A stretch of DNA of 14,640 nucleotides, taken from Pseudomonadota bacterium (GTDB lineage Bacteria > Pseudomonadota > Gammaproteobacteria > Xanthomonadales > Xanthomonadaceae). How positions within the stretch are numbered: the first letter of the stretch is position 1; each line of letters begins with the position of its first letter. The stretch covers positions 1 to 14,640 of the forward strand of contig JAEXRB010000043.1 of the NCBI GenBank assembly GCA_023438325.1. Reading direction: 5' to 3'. The translations under genes and the position numbers were made by a program. The notes under the pieces were generated by a model. It saw only the letters and a program-made list of their open reading frames with translations, was not told the DNA's origin and did not search any database. Below, piece after piece: positions 7,456 to 14,640 of this stretch.

Positions 7456-10400
7456 ATGTTGAGTCATATTTTCGGCTTCGAGCTGCGCCAGCAGTTCGGC
7501 AACCCAGTGTTCTGGGTGGTTGCCAGCGTATTCGCACTGCTCGCCTTCGGCGCCGCCAGTTCCGATGCGGTGCAGCTGGGAGGCGCCATCGGCAACATCA
7601 ACCGCAATGCGCCTTTGGTGATCGTGCAGCTGATCAGTGCCTTCACCCTGCTCACCATGCTGCTGGTGGTGATCTTCATCGGCGGCGCGGCACTGCGTGA
7701 CTTCGAAAACCGCTCGGCCGAGTTGTTCTTCGCCACGCCGATGAAAAAACGCGACTATCTGCTGGGGCGCTTCGGCGGTGGGTTCACCATCGCGCTCTTC
7801 ATCATGCTGGCCGTCGCACTCGGCATTCTGGTGGGCACCTTGATGCCCTGGATCGATCCCGAACGCCTCGGCCCGATCTCGGCTACGCCCTATCTGTGGG
7901 CGCTCGCCGTCATCATCCTGCCCAACCTGTTCTTCATCGGCGCACTGCTGTTCTGCCTCGCGGTGGCGACGCGCTCGATGCTGGTGACTTACATCGGCGT
8001 GATCGCCTTCATGGTATTCAACACCATCACCGGCGTGATGACGGCCGACCTGGATGCACGCTGGATCGGCGCCCTGCTCGATCCTTATGGCGCTGCCGCG
8101 ATGGAAACTGCCACGCGCTACTGGTCGATCAACGAACGCAACACCTTGCTGCCGCCGCTCGATGGCTTGCTGCTGGCCAATCGCGCCCTGTGGATCGGCA
8201 TCGGCGCCCTGCTGTTGTGGGTGGCGTACCGCTTGTTCCGCACCGATCGCGAAGGCATCACCTTCCGCCGCCGCAAATCCTCTTCCATCGGGGGCACCAG
8301 CACCGCCGGCGCAGTTGCGAACGCCACCGTCCCGAAAGTCCAGCTGCAAACCGGCTTTGCCGCCCAATGGCGTCAGTTCCTGCATCAGGCCAAGTTCGAT
8401 GCCAAAGGTGTACTACGCGGCGTTCCATTGCTGGTGATGCTGCTGTTCGGGCTGATGATCCTCATCATCAACCTGATCTTCGGTGATCAGATGTACGGCA
8501 CCACGCGCTACGCCACCACCGCGACGATGACCGCGATGATCGCCGGCTCCTATGCCATGTTCCTGCTCATCATCGTGGTGTTCTACGCCGGCGAACTGGT
8601 GTTCCGCGAGCGCACCGCGCGCATCGCCGAAGTGACCGATGCCTACCCTAACGCCGACTGGATTCCGCTCGCCTCCAAGCTCGTCGCGCTCACGCTCGTG
8701 GTGATCGCGTTCTATGCCACCGGCATCCTCACCACGGTGATCAATCAGCTGATCCGCGGCGGCGTTTCCATCGAGCCGGAGTTGTACCTGTCGCGCATGT
8801 TGCTGGATCTTTCCAGCTTCGTGCTGATGGGCGTGCTGGCGCTGTTCCTCCAGGTACTCACCAACAACAAGTTCGTCGGCTACCTGCTGATGCTGGTGTA
8901 TCTGGTGCTGCGCGGCGTGATGGGCTTTCTGGATATGGACGACCGGCTCTACAACGTGCTCGGTGCCACGCCAACGCCGTATTCGGACATGAACGGCTAC
9001 GGCCATTTCCTCGTCGGCTGGACGTGGTTCCGCCTCTACTGGGGCGCGTTCGCGGTGCTGCTGTGCATTGCGGCACTGCTGTTCTGGGTGCGCGGCAACC
9101 GCTCCACCTTCCGCGAACGCCTGCGCGAAGCGCGTCGTCGCTTCACCGCCGGCCCGATCATCGCCAGCGTCGCGGCACTCGCGCTGTTCATCGGCAGCGG
9201 CATCTTCATCTTCCACAACACCCACCGGCTCAACGAGTACGTACCCGGCGACGTGCAGCTCGACCGGCAGGCCGAGTACGAGAAGAAATACCGCCAGTAC
9301 AAGGACATTCCTCAGCCGCGCATCGCCGTTATGCGCGTGGACGTGGACCTGCGCCCGGAAGAACTGCGCGCCGACATTCGCGGCCATTACCGCCTGGTGA
9401 ACCGGCACGCTGTGCCCATCGAAACCCTGCACGTCAGTTCTCCGATGGAGGGCTTTGCCGAGAGCGAGCTTGCGTTGAGCTTTGGCGAACACGACGTCGA
9501 ACTGTTCGACGAAACGCTCGATTACGCCATCTATCGCCTGGCCACCCCGCTTGCGCCGGGTGCGGAGATGGATTTCGATTTCACCCTGCGTTTGGGCCAG
9601 CGCGGCTTTCCCAATGGCCGCGCGCAGACCCAGATCGTGCACAACGGCAGCTTCTTCAACAGCGGCGTGTTCCCACAGTTCGGCTACAACGAGAACGTTC
9701 AGATTGCCGATCGCAACGAACGCCGCAAGCGCGATCTTGGCGAAGTGCCACGCATGGCCAGCATCGACGACGAAGCCGCGCGCGCCAATACCTACATCAG
9801 CAACGATGCCGACTGGTTGCAGTTCGAAACCACCGTCTCCACCGCCCCCGATCAAATCGCCCTCGCGCCCGGCTACCTGCAACGCGAATGGGTCGAGAAC
9901 GGCCGACGCTATTTCCACTACACCATGGACGTGCCGATGCTGAAATTCGCGGCCTGGCTTTCGGCACGCTGGGAAGTGGCACGCGGCGATTGGAACGGCA
10001 TGCCGATCGAGGTTTATCACGACCCAAAACACGCCTGGAACGTGCAGCGCATGATCGAAGCGGCACAAAAGTCGTTCGACTACTACAACGCCCACTTCAC
10101 CCCGTATCAGCACAAGCAACTTCGCATTCTGGAGTTCCCCGGCTACGCCAGCTTCGCGCAGGCGTTCGCCAACACCGTGCCGTATTCGGAAGACATCGGC
10201 TTCGTGGCCGACCTGCGCGATGAAGAAAAGATCGACTACGTGTTCTACGTCACCGCACACGAAGTGGCGCACCAGTGGTGGGCGCACCAGGTGATCGGCG
10301 CCAACGTGCAAGGCTCCACCATGCTCTCCGAATCGCTCTCCCAGTATTCGGCGCTGATGGTGATGGAGCAGGAATACGGCGCGCACCGCATGCGCAAGTT

Positions 10401-11046
10401 CCTCAAGTACGAGCTGGATCGCTACCTGATGTCGCGCGCCACCGAGCTGCGCGAAGAGTTGCCGCTGGCGCTGGTGGAAAACCAGCAATACATCCACTAC
10501 CAGAAAGGCTCGCTGGTGTTCTACGCACTGCGCGATTACATCGGCGAGGACACCCTCAACGCCGTGCTCAAGCGCTTCCTGCAAGACAAGGGCTACCAAC
10601 AGCCGCCCTACACCACCTCGCGCGAGTTCCTCGCGTACCTGCGCGAAGACACCGATCCGAAGTTCCATCCGCTGATCGAAGACCTGTTCGAGAAGATCGT
10701 GTTCTTCGACAACCGCGCCGTGGACGCCACCGCCGTCAAACGCGACGATGGCAAATACGTGGTGACGCTGAAGCTGCACGCCGCCAAGTTCGAGGCCGAC
10801 GGCAAAGGCAAGGAAACCGACGCAGCGCTGCGCGACGCCATCGACGTGGGCATCTTCGCCCGCCCCGAAAGCGGCAAGGAAGACGACGAAACCGTGCTGT
10901 ACCTGGCCAAGCACAGCTTCTCCGACACCGAAACCACGCTGGAAATCGTGGTGGACGGCATGCCTTACGACGCCGGCATTGACCCGTACAACAAACTCAT
11001 CGACCGCGACTCCAACGACAACCGCAAACGGGTGACGGTGAAGTAG
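7456..11046 (+). CDS. ABC-2-type permease fused to a C-terminal M1-family zinc peptidase domain
   Basis: This 1196-residue protein has two ABC-2 permease halves, then a peptidase. Predicted helices in half one lie at about 18-34, 53-77, 108-130, 146-170, 175-195 and 243-261. In half two they lie at about 324-343, 360-383, 410-430, 449-468, 473-492, 526-545 and 568-588. Thirteen spans with a cytoplasmic N-terminus place the C-terminal domain in the periplasm. The basic loops 262-274 and 546-562 (RGNRSTFRERLREARRR) on the inner side agree. Residues 590-1196 resemble M1 metallopeptidases: zinc motif H935-E-V-A-H939, third ligand E959 in LSES, and the likely catalytic tyrosine Y1015 in HYQKG. HEXXH and the glutamate are 19 residues apart, not 18, and no GxMEN motif precedes them, so classical aminopeptidase specificity is doubtful. 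It is coupled to the ATPase gene 10 nt upstream through GAGGAG. This fusion type is known from genome annotation, but I know of no established substrate. Confidence 0.9.
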   Translation: MLSHIFGFELRQQFGNPVFWVVASVFALLAFGAASSDAVQLGGAIGNINRNAPLVIVQLISAFTLLTMLLVVIFIGGAALRDFENRSAELFFATPMKKRDYLLGRFGGGFTIALFIMLAVALGILVGTLMPWIDPERLGPISATPYLWALAVIILPNLFFIGALLFCLAVATRSMLVTYIGVIAFMVFNTITGVMTADLDARWIGALLDPYGAAAMETATRYWSINERNTLLPPLDGLLLANRALWIGIGALLLWVAYRLFRTDREGITFRRRKSSSIGGTSTAGAVANATVPKVQLQTGFAAQWRQFLHQAKFDAKGVLRGVPLLVMLLFGLMILIINLIFGDQMYGTTRYATTATMTAMIAGSYAMFLLIIVVFYAGELVFRERTARIAEVTDAYPNADWIPLASKLVALTLVVIAFYATGILTTVINQLIRGGVSIEPELYLSRMLLDLSSFVLMGVLALFLQVLTNNKFVGYLLMLVYLVLRGVMGFLDMDDRLYNVLGATPTPYSDMNGYGHFLVGWTWFRLYWGAFAVLLCIAALLFWVRGNRSTFRERLREARRRFTAGPIIASVAALALFIGSGIFIFHNTHRLNEYVPGDVQLDRQAEYEKKYRQYKDIPQPRIAVMRVDVDLRPEELRADIRGHYRLVNRHAVPIETLHVSSPMEGFAESELALSFGEHDVELFDETLDYAIYRLATPLAPGAEMDFDFTLRLGQRGFPNGRAQTQIVHNGSFFNSGVFPQFGYNENVQIADRNERRKRDLGEVPRMASIDDEAARANTYISNDADWLQFETTVSTAPDQIALAPGYLQREWVENGRRYFHYTMDVPMLKFAAWLSARWEVARGDWNGMPIEVYHDPKHAWNVQRMIEAAQKSFDYYNAHFTPYQHKQLRILEFPGYASFAQAFANTVPYSEDIGFVADLRDEEKIDYVFYVTAHEVAHQWWAHQVIGANVQGSTMLSESLSQYSALMVMEQEYGAHRMRKFLKYELDRYLMSRATELREELPLALVENQQYIHYQKGSLVFYALRDYIGEDTLNAVLKRFLQDKGYQQPPYTTSREFLAYLREDTDPKFHPLIEDLFEKIVFFDNRAVDATAVKRDDGKYVVTLKLHAAKFEADGKGKETDAALRDAIDVGIFARPESGKEDDETVLYLAKHSFSDTETTLEIVVDGMPYDAGIDPYNKLIDRDSNDNRKRVTVK

Positions 11047-11049
11047 CCC

Positions 11050-11151
11050 CACGGCGGAATCCGGCCGTGCTGTGTTCCTGGATGCAGCACGGCTGGCGTT
11101 GGATCGGGCCGACTCCAGCACGAGAGCCACCGGCCCAACCGATGGCTCTCG
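11050..11151 (+). terminator. Two perfect inverted repeats after the permease/peptidase gene
   Basis: Hairpin one pairs GCCGTGCTG (11064-11072) with CAGCACGGC (11085-11093), a 9-bp perfect stem with a 12-nt loop. A further arm, CACGGC at 11050-11055, can pair instead with GCCGTG at 11064-11069, so two structures compete. Hairpin two pairs CGAGAGCCA (11121-11129) with TGGCTCTCG (11143-11151), another 9-bp stem with a 13-nt loop. Neither has a following T-run. They lie in the 173-bp gap before the glycosyltransferase start. Termination or mRNA 3'-end protection is a reasonable guess; the pairing itself is directly visible. Confidence 0.45.
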
Positions 11152-11219
11152 CGCCCCATCTGCACAAGCCGCTGCGCATGGGTCACAATCCAAGCTCACG
11201 TCACCCCGGAGAGCTGCCG

Positions 11220-12074
11220 GTGCGCCTCAGCGTCATCCTGCCTGCCAAGAACGAAGCCGTTGGCCTTGCCAAAACGCTTCCAGCCATCGCCCAACACTGC
11301 CCCGGCGCAGAGATCATCGTGGTGGATGATGGTTCCACCGACGACACCGCCAACATCGCCCGCGAACACGGCGCCACGGTGCTGACCTCGCCCTATTCGA
11401 TGGGCAATGGCGCGGCGATCAAACGCGGCGCACGCGCGGCGAATGGCGACCTGCTCGTGTTCATGGATGCCGACGGCCAACACAACCCCGCCGACATCAA
11501 CAAGCTGCTCGCCAAACTCGACGAGGGCTACGACATGGTGGTCGGCGCACGCGATGGCAGCGGCCAGGCCAATTTCCATCGCGGCCTCGCCAATGCCTTC
11601 TACAACTGGCTGGCCAGCCACATGACCGGCCACCGCATCGACGACCTCACCTCCGGCTTCCGTGCCGTGCGCGCCGAGAAGTTCCGCGAGTTCCTGCATT
11701 TGCTGCCGAACGGGTTTTCCTACCCGACCACCAGCACCATGGCCTTCTTCCGCAGCGCCTACCCGGTGGCCTACGTGCCCATCGACGTGGCCAAGCGCGT
11801 AGGCACCGCCAGCCATATCCGACCATTGAAGGACGGCATCCGCTTCCTGCTGATCATCTTCAAGATCGCCACGCTGTATGCGCCGCTGAAGCTATTTGGC
11901 CCTGCAGCCCTCAGCTTCTTCCTCACCGGCCTAGGCTACTACGGCTACACCTTCGCAACACAAAGCCGCTTCACCAACATGAGCACCTTGTTGTTCAGTG
12001 CGGCAGTCATCATTTTTTTGATTGGGCTAATTTCTGAGCAGATCACATCGCTCGCTTACAGCAGGCAGCAATAA
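11220..12074 (+). CDS. Family 2 glycosyltransferase with C-terminal membrane anchor (DPM1/polyprenyl-phosphate type)
   Basis: The protein transfers a sugar from a nucleotide donor, probably to a polyprenyl phosphate, at the cytoplasmic face of the inner membrane. From the chosen start it is 284 residues. The GT-A fold is visible as LSVILPAKNEA (3-13), VVDDGSTDDT (34-43) and the metal-binding DAD in FMDADGQH (81-88), followed by the GMVxGxR-like VVGARDGS and a DDLTSGFRAV acceptor-site motif. Two C-terminal helices (about 222-244 and 256-273) anchor it, as in GtrB/DPM-like enzymes. The frame is open back to 11067, but the first 51 codons are not family-like and contain an inverted repeat. The GTG at 11220 has GGAGAG at 11208-11213 and starts right before the first beta strand, so I prefer it; ATG at 11178 is the alternative. 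Its last 80 bases are more AT-rich than the rest. It opens the polysaccharide gene cluster to the right. Confidence 0.87.
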   Translation: MRLSVILPAKNEAVGLAKTLPAIAQHCPGAEIIVVDDGSTDDTANIAREHGATVLTSPYSMGNGAAIKRGARAANGDLLVFMDADGQHNPADINKLLAKLDEGYDMVVGARDGSGQANFHRGLANAFYNWLASHMTGHRIDDLTSGFRAVRAEKFREFLHLLPNGFSYPTTSTMAFFRSAYPVAYVPIDVAKRVGTASHIRPLKDGIRFLLIIFKIATLYAPLKLFGPAALSFFLTGLGYYGYTFATQSRFTNMSTLLFSAAVIIFLIGLISEQITSLAYSRQQ

Positions 12075-12151
12075 GTCTCTCAGAATGGGTTCGCCAGGCT
12101 GGTCTTCTCGATGAAATTAATCGCTGAAGCCAAAACAACAGGGCTGTCATT

Positions 12152-13540
12152 TTGAGTTCATATGGTTCAGCACTAAAGAGCCTTGCTTCGCATTCTGTTG
12201 GTAGCATTGTCTACAGGACTGCAGGCCTCGCGCTCATATCAATATATGCACTTCAACTGGGCCCGGATGCGCTTGGTAGGCTTGAGCGTCTCCTTGCGCT
12301 TTCCTTGTTACTGGCCCCTGTGCTATCCCTGCAAATTCAGGATGCCTTTCTCCCTGCCTATAAACACTTGCCGCGCGCCGCCTTTTACGCCGCTATAAGC
12401 ATTGTCATCGCCTTTTCAGCACTACTGCTTCTCCTGGGATTAGGCCTCAGCTCTACGCAGGTAGTGAGCTCAGATGTCCTCGCTGTAATGGCAGTGCACG
12501 CATCCAGCACCGTCATGTGGCAGCTGCTAAGGAACCTGGTTAGAGCAGAGGGCGCCTATAGTGTAATGGTCCTCGCAGAATTATTACAGGCAGGAATCAT
12601 GCTCGCCGCTGGGGTTGCACTATTATGGGCTGGCGTCGGAATATTAGGGGCGATACTTGCGATCGCGCTATCGAATATCGCGGGCTGCGTGTTGTGCTGG
12701 ACACGTGCCCCAAGCATGGGCGCACGGCGCATCTCCAAGAGTGAGCTTGTCAACACTCTCAGGGAAATTTTCAGTGTAGCAAGGCGACTTTTACCAAATC
12801 TGGTGCTGTGGTGGGGGATTGAGCTTTCGGATCGGTTGCTTTTGGCGCGATACGCAGGAGAGAACGAAGCAGGTGTTTACGCGGCGGGCGCTCGGATAGC
12901 GGGAATTGGAATGGCGGTATGTTTACTCATCTATCAGTCTTGGCAGGTGCCGGCCATCAACAGGCTATCTCGGACCGAGCCTCAGGATTCATTCTTTACG
13001 ACCACTCTTTCTTGGTATGTCGCAGCGGTCTCGCTGTCTCTCAGCCTTTTGGCGTGCATTATCGCCCCATTGTCGAGCTTCCTATTTGGCCCGGATTTTC
13101 TTTACGCAAAAATCTACGCAGCCTCACTGATGCCCAGCGTATTTCTGGCCTCCCTTTGTTACTTCTTCGGAATAACACTTTATGCACCAGGGAATGAATC
13201 ATCATGGATTGCCTCAGCAGCTGGCTTCGTCGTAAGCCTAGGGATCAACATTTCTCTGATCCCAGCTTTTGGCGCACCGGCAGCGGTGGTTGCTTCTTTT
13301 CTTGCCTACGCCGTTATTCTATCCTTGCGTATTCGGGCAGCAAGGAAAGTCATTGACGTATCCCTGCCAGGGAAAATTTTCTTTCCACCCCTAGTGGTTC
13401 TCACTCTTCAAGGCATATGCATTTACCAAGAAGCGCAGCCAACCTTCACAGCAATTGGATTGGCAACACTACTGATATTAAACAGGCCGCATATAATGCC
13501 AATCTTTACTTTGATCATTTCTAAAAATTCGAAGAACTAG
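12152..13540 (+). CDS. Polysaccharide flippase (Wzx-like, MOP superfamily)
   Basis: Wzx-type proteins flip polyprenyl-linked oligosaccharide units across the inner membrane. The 462-residue length is normal. The sequence is almost entirely hydrophobic helices with short polar loops, consistent with 12-14 spans, and has the family's mid-protein signature (about 226-252): SDRLLLARYAG, then E-A-G-VYAAGARIAGI. The frame has no ATG before about codon 115, which would delete the first helices. The TTG at 12152 has AGGG at 12140-12143 eight bases upstream and is taken as the start. A nearby ATG at 12162 is out of frame. It begins 77 bp after the glycosyltransferase and ends 1 nt before the methyltransferase ATG. 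Codon use is clearly more AT-rich than in the genes left of 11990. The sugar unit it moves cannot be read from the sequence. No symbol is given because Wzx sequences are poorly conserved. Confidence 0.83.
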   Translation: MSSYGSALKSLASHSVGSIVYRTAGLALISIYALQLGPDALGRLERLLALSLLLAPVLSLQIQDAFLPAYKHLPRAAFYAAISIVIAFSALLLLLGLGLSSTQVVSSDVLAVMAVHASSTVMWQLLRNLVRAEGAYSVMVLAELLQAGIMLAAGVALLWAGVGILGAILAIALSNIAGCVLCWTRAPSMGARRISKSELVNTLREIFSVARRLLPNLVLWWGIELSDRLLLARYAGENEAGVYAAGARIAGIGMAVCLLIYQSWQVPAINRLSRTEPQDSFFTTTLSWYVAAVSLSLSLLACIIAPLSSFLFGPDFLYAKIYAASLMPSVFLASLCYFFGITLYAPGNESSWIASAAGFVVSLGINISLIPAFGAPAAVVASFLAYAVILSLRIRAARKVIDVSLPGKIFFPPLVVLTLQGICIYQEAQPTFTAIGLATLLILNRPHIMPIFTLIISKNSKN

Positions 13541-13541
13541 G

Positions 13542-14087
13542 ATGGCCATGTCGAAACGACAGCAGTCTCTATCCGAAATCGAAAGTAGTTACGGGAATCC
13601 GGATCCTTGGGGCTATTTCAGTAACCCCCATGACCAACTGAGGCGAGATTTTCTAAAATCAGTACTTTCTAAGCACTCGCCATCAAGAGCCCTAGACATC
13701 GGCTGCGGGAATGGATTCATCACCAAAACCATTCCTGCGTCAGAGGTAGTTGGAGTTGATATATCAAAAGCCGCCATCGACGAGGCAAAGTTGCGCAGTA
13801 GCGATGGCAACATTGATTACCAATGCCGCTCGCTTTTTGAATTGAAAGAAAGGAACTTAGGCACGTTCGACTGCATCCTGATCACAGGCGTTTTGTATGG
13901 TCAGTATATTGGAAGATCCATGCCATTGATCTACAGAATAGTTGACCACCTACTACGCAATGATGGAATTCTAATATCTGTTCATATAGATGAGTGGTAT
14001 TTCGCCAAATTCCCCTATGCCCATATCGAGAAGCATAGATATAAATATCGCTCATATACACACCTACTGGAGGTTTACAGAAAATGA
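13542..14087 (+). CDS. Class I SAM-dependent methyltransferase (NodS-like N-terminus)
   Basis: This 181-residue protein should transfer a methyl group from S-adenosylmethionine to a small molecule or sugar. SAM motif I is LDIGCGNG (51-58), and the acidic residue closing strand 2 is D73 in VGVDIS. The post-motif strand is FDCILITGVLYG (109-120), followed by LLRNDGILISVHIDEW (137-152). The N-terminal YGNPDPWGY (17-25) resembles the opening of NodS-type methyltransferases and related enzymes of polysaccharide loci. The likely target is a sugar intermediate or glycan end. ATG at 13542 is only 1 nt after the flippase stop. A second in-frame ATG at 13548 has AGGA (13539-13542) at better spacing and may be the true start. 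Its stop overlaps the next start as ATGA (14084-14087). It lies within the AT-rich segment and appears complete, although short for the family. Confidence 0.82.
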   Translation: MAMSKRQQSLSEIESSYGNPDPWGYFSNPHDQLRRDFLKSVLSKHSPSRALDIGCGNGFITKTIPASEVVGVDISKAAIDEAKLRSSDGNIDYQCRSLFELKERNLGTFDCILITGVLYGQYIGRSMPLIYRIVDHLLRNDGILISVHIDEWYFAKFPYAHIEKHRYKYRSYTHLLEVYRK

Positions 14088-14640
14088 TCTTGATGTATCA
14101 CAAGGTAGGATTATTTGCACCCACAATGTGGTGGGTGGATGTGGAAAATTTCTATCGCCAGATGTGCCTACTGCGTGCGCGCAAAGTGGTTTCGTTGCGA
14201 GACTACGACCCGGAAAATGAGGACCATGTTGTTATCACATTCGATGGGGTTTATAAGAATGTTCTGGAATACGCTGCGCCGATCATGCAAATGTTTGGCT
14301 ATCCATTCGAACTTTTCTTGAGCTCCGACTGGATTGGACTGAAGAATGTATTTGACCCTGTGGAGCCCACAACGGAGTTTGCAGGCAAAGATGACTTGTT
14401 GAAGCTGGTCTCCCAAGGAGGGAGGCTGCAGTGGCATACCCGATCACACGCCCTGATGGATTTGACAAAGGGTGATCGCTCTTGGACAGATGTCGAGAGA
14501 GAGCTTTGCATTCCGGCGGACGTGAGGGACTTGGATCCTGAAGGGTTCAGTTGGTTTGCATATCCTTACGGGAAGTATTCTCCAGACGTTTTGAATGAAG
14601 TCAGGAGGCGATTTATAGGTGCCGTCTCCTGTGATAAAGG
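14084..14640 (+). CDS. Polysaccharide deacetylase family protein (CE4/NodB-like), cut by the window edge
   Basis: The ORF opens with ATG at 14084, overlapping the methyltransferase stop as ATGA, and stays open for 185 codons to the right edge, so its C-terminus is missing. It begins MILMYHKVG, the typical start of CE4 proteins that remove N-acetyl groups from glycans. Motif 1 is at VITFDGVYKNV (about 49-59), motif 2 is WHTRSH (about 117-122) with the two metal histidines, and motif 3 is FAYPYGKYSP (about 158-167). In the usual TFDDG motif the second aspartate is the third metal ligand; here the sequence is FDGV, so that ligand is replaced by glycine. This could be a recognised variant subfamily or an altered metal site. 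It belongs to the same coupled run of genes as the flippase and methyltransferase. A GGAGG-like ribosome site (TGGAGG, 14069-14074) precedes the start. Confidence 0.8.
   Translation, partial: MILMYHKVGLFAPTMWWVDVENFYRQMCLLRARKVVSLRDYDPENEDHVVITFDGVYKNVLEYAAPIMQMFGYPFELFLSSDWIGLKNVFDPVEPTTEFAGKDDLLKLVSQGGRLQWHTRSHALMDLTKGDRSWTDVERELCIPADVRDLDPEGFSWFAYPYGKYSPDVLNEVRRRFIGAVSCDK

Larger units (their letters stand above)
11990..14640. other. AT-richer segment, probable horizontally acquired surface-polysaccharide locus
   Basis: From about 11990 to the right edge the sequence is visibly less GC-rich than everything to its left. A- and T-ending codons become common (for example ATA, TTA, AGA), which are nearly absent in the genes before. 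The change begins inside the last part of the glycosyltransferase gene (with a T7 run at 12013-12019) and covers a flippase, a methyltransferase and a deacetylase, the classes that make up O-antigen and exopolysaccharide loci. No integrase, transposase or attachment repeat is visible at the boundary, so exchange by homologous recombination is the simplest explanation. The coordinate is estimated by eye. Confidence 0.65.

Noticed and set aside
8413..11199. A 928-codon open frame on the minus strand opposite the permease/peptidase gene.
   Set aside because: The plus strand encodes a clear membrane protein and zinc peptidase with motifs. The antisense product is a low-complexity Val/His/Ala/Glu-rich sequence with no recognisable domain, as expected from high-GC codon bias.
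12075..12151. A short out-of-frame stretch after the glycosyltransferase that reads LSEWVRQAGLLDEINR before a stop.
   Set aside because: It looks protein-like but is too short, has no start codon or ribosome site, and no family could be named. It may be a gene remnant at the recombination junction but cannot be supported.
1..14640. CRISPR arrays, tRNA or rRNA genes, transposases and phage genes.
   Set aside because: No regularly spaced repeats, no cloverleaf or rRNA-like sequence and no mobile-element protein motifs were seen on either strand.

Overview
The window reads as a GC-rich bacterial chromosome segment. The protein families (FadI-type thiolase, IadA, DUF1439, an ABC-2 permease fused to an M1 peptidase) suggest a gammaproteobacterium, possibly Lysobacterales/Xanthomonadales. 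That placement is an inference from family content; no rRNA or other taxonomic marker is present. No tRNA, rRNA, CRISPR array, integrase or intact insertion sequence was seen.

Left part (1-5103). Three genes on the minus strand form a likely operon, read from 2773 down to 106: an unrecognised 288-residue protein, an isoaspartyl dipeptidase (IadA family), and a DUF1439/YceB-like envelope protein that overlaps iadA by ATGA. A 71-bp divergent gap separates them from two plus-strand genes: a 298-residue LpxL-like acyltransferase-fold protein that appears to lack its catalytic acid, and a FadI-type thiolase with all catalytic residues.

Middle part (5104-6554). This is decayed ground. A secreted right-handed beta-helix protein is split by an apparent single missing C near 5551-5553. 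A second signal-peptide ORF then runs into a stop just after a T6 run, and its coding sense continues in another frame. Either both are pseudogenes or both carry assembly errors.

Core (6555-11046). An ABC ATPase is followed 10 nt later by a 1196-residue protein that joins a 13-helix, two-half ABC-2 permease to a C-terminal M1-type zinc peptidase domain. Charge distribution puts the peptidase in the periplasm. The zinc site is spaced HEXXH-X19-E rather than the usual X18, and no GxMEN exopeptidase motif is seen. The substrate is unknown. This pair is the most interesting system in the window.

Right part (11047-14640). A 173-bp gap with two perfect 9-bp inverted repeats leads into a surface-polysaccharide cluster: a membrane-anchored GT2 glycosyltransferase, a Wzx-like flippase, a class I methyltransferase and a polysaccharide deacetylase cut by the window edge. 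Base composition becomes visibly more AT-rich near the 3' end of the glycosyltransferase gene (about 11990) and stays so to the end. That fits a horizontally exchanged O-antigen or exopolysaccharide locus joined to a conserved GC-rich backbone. The last three genes are packed with a 1-nt gap and an ATGA overlap and look translationally coupled.
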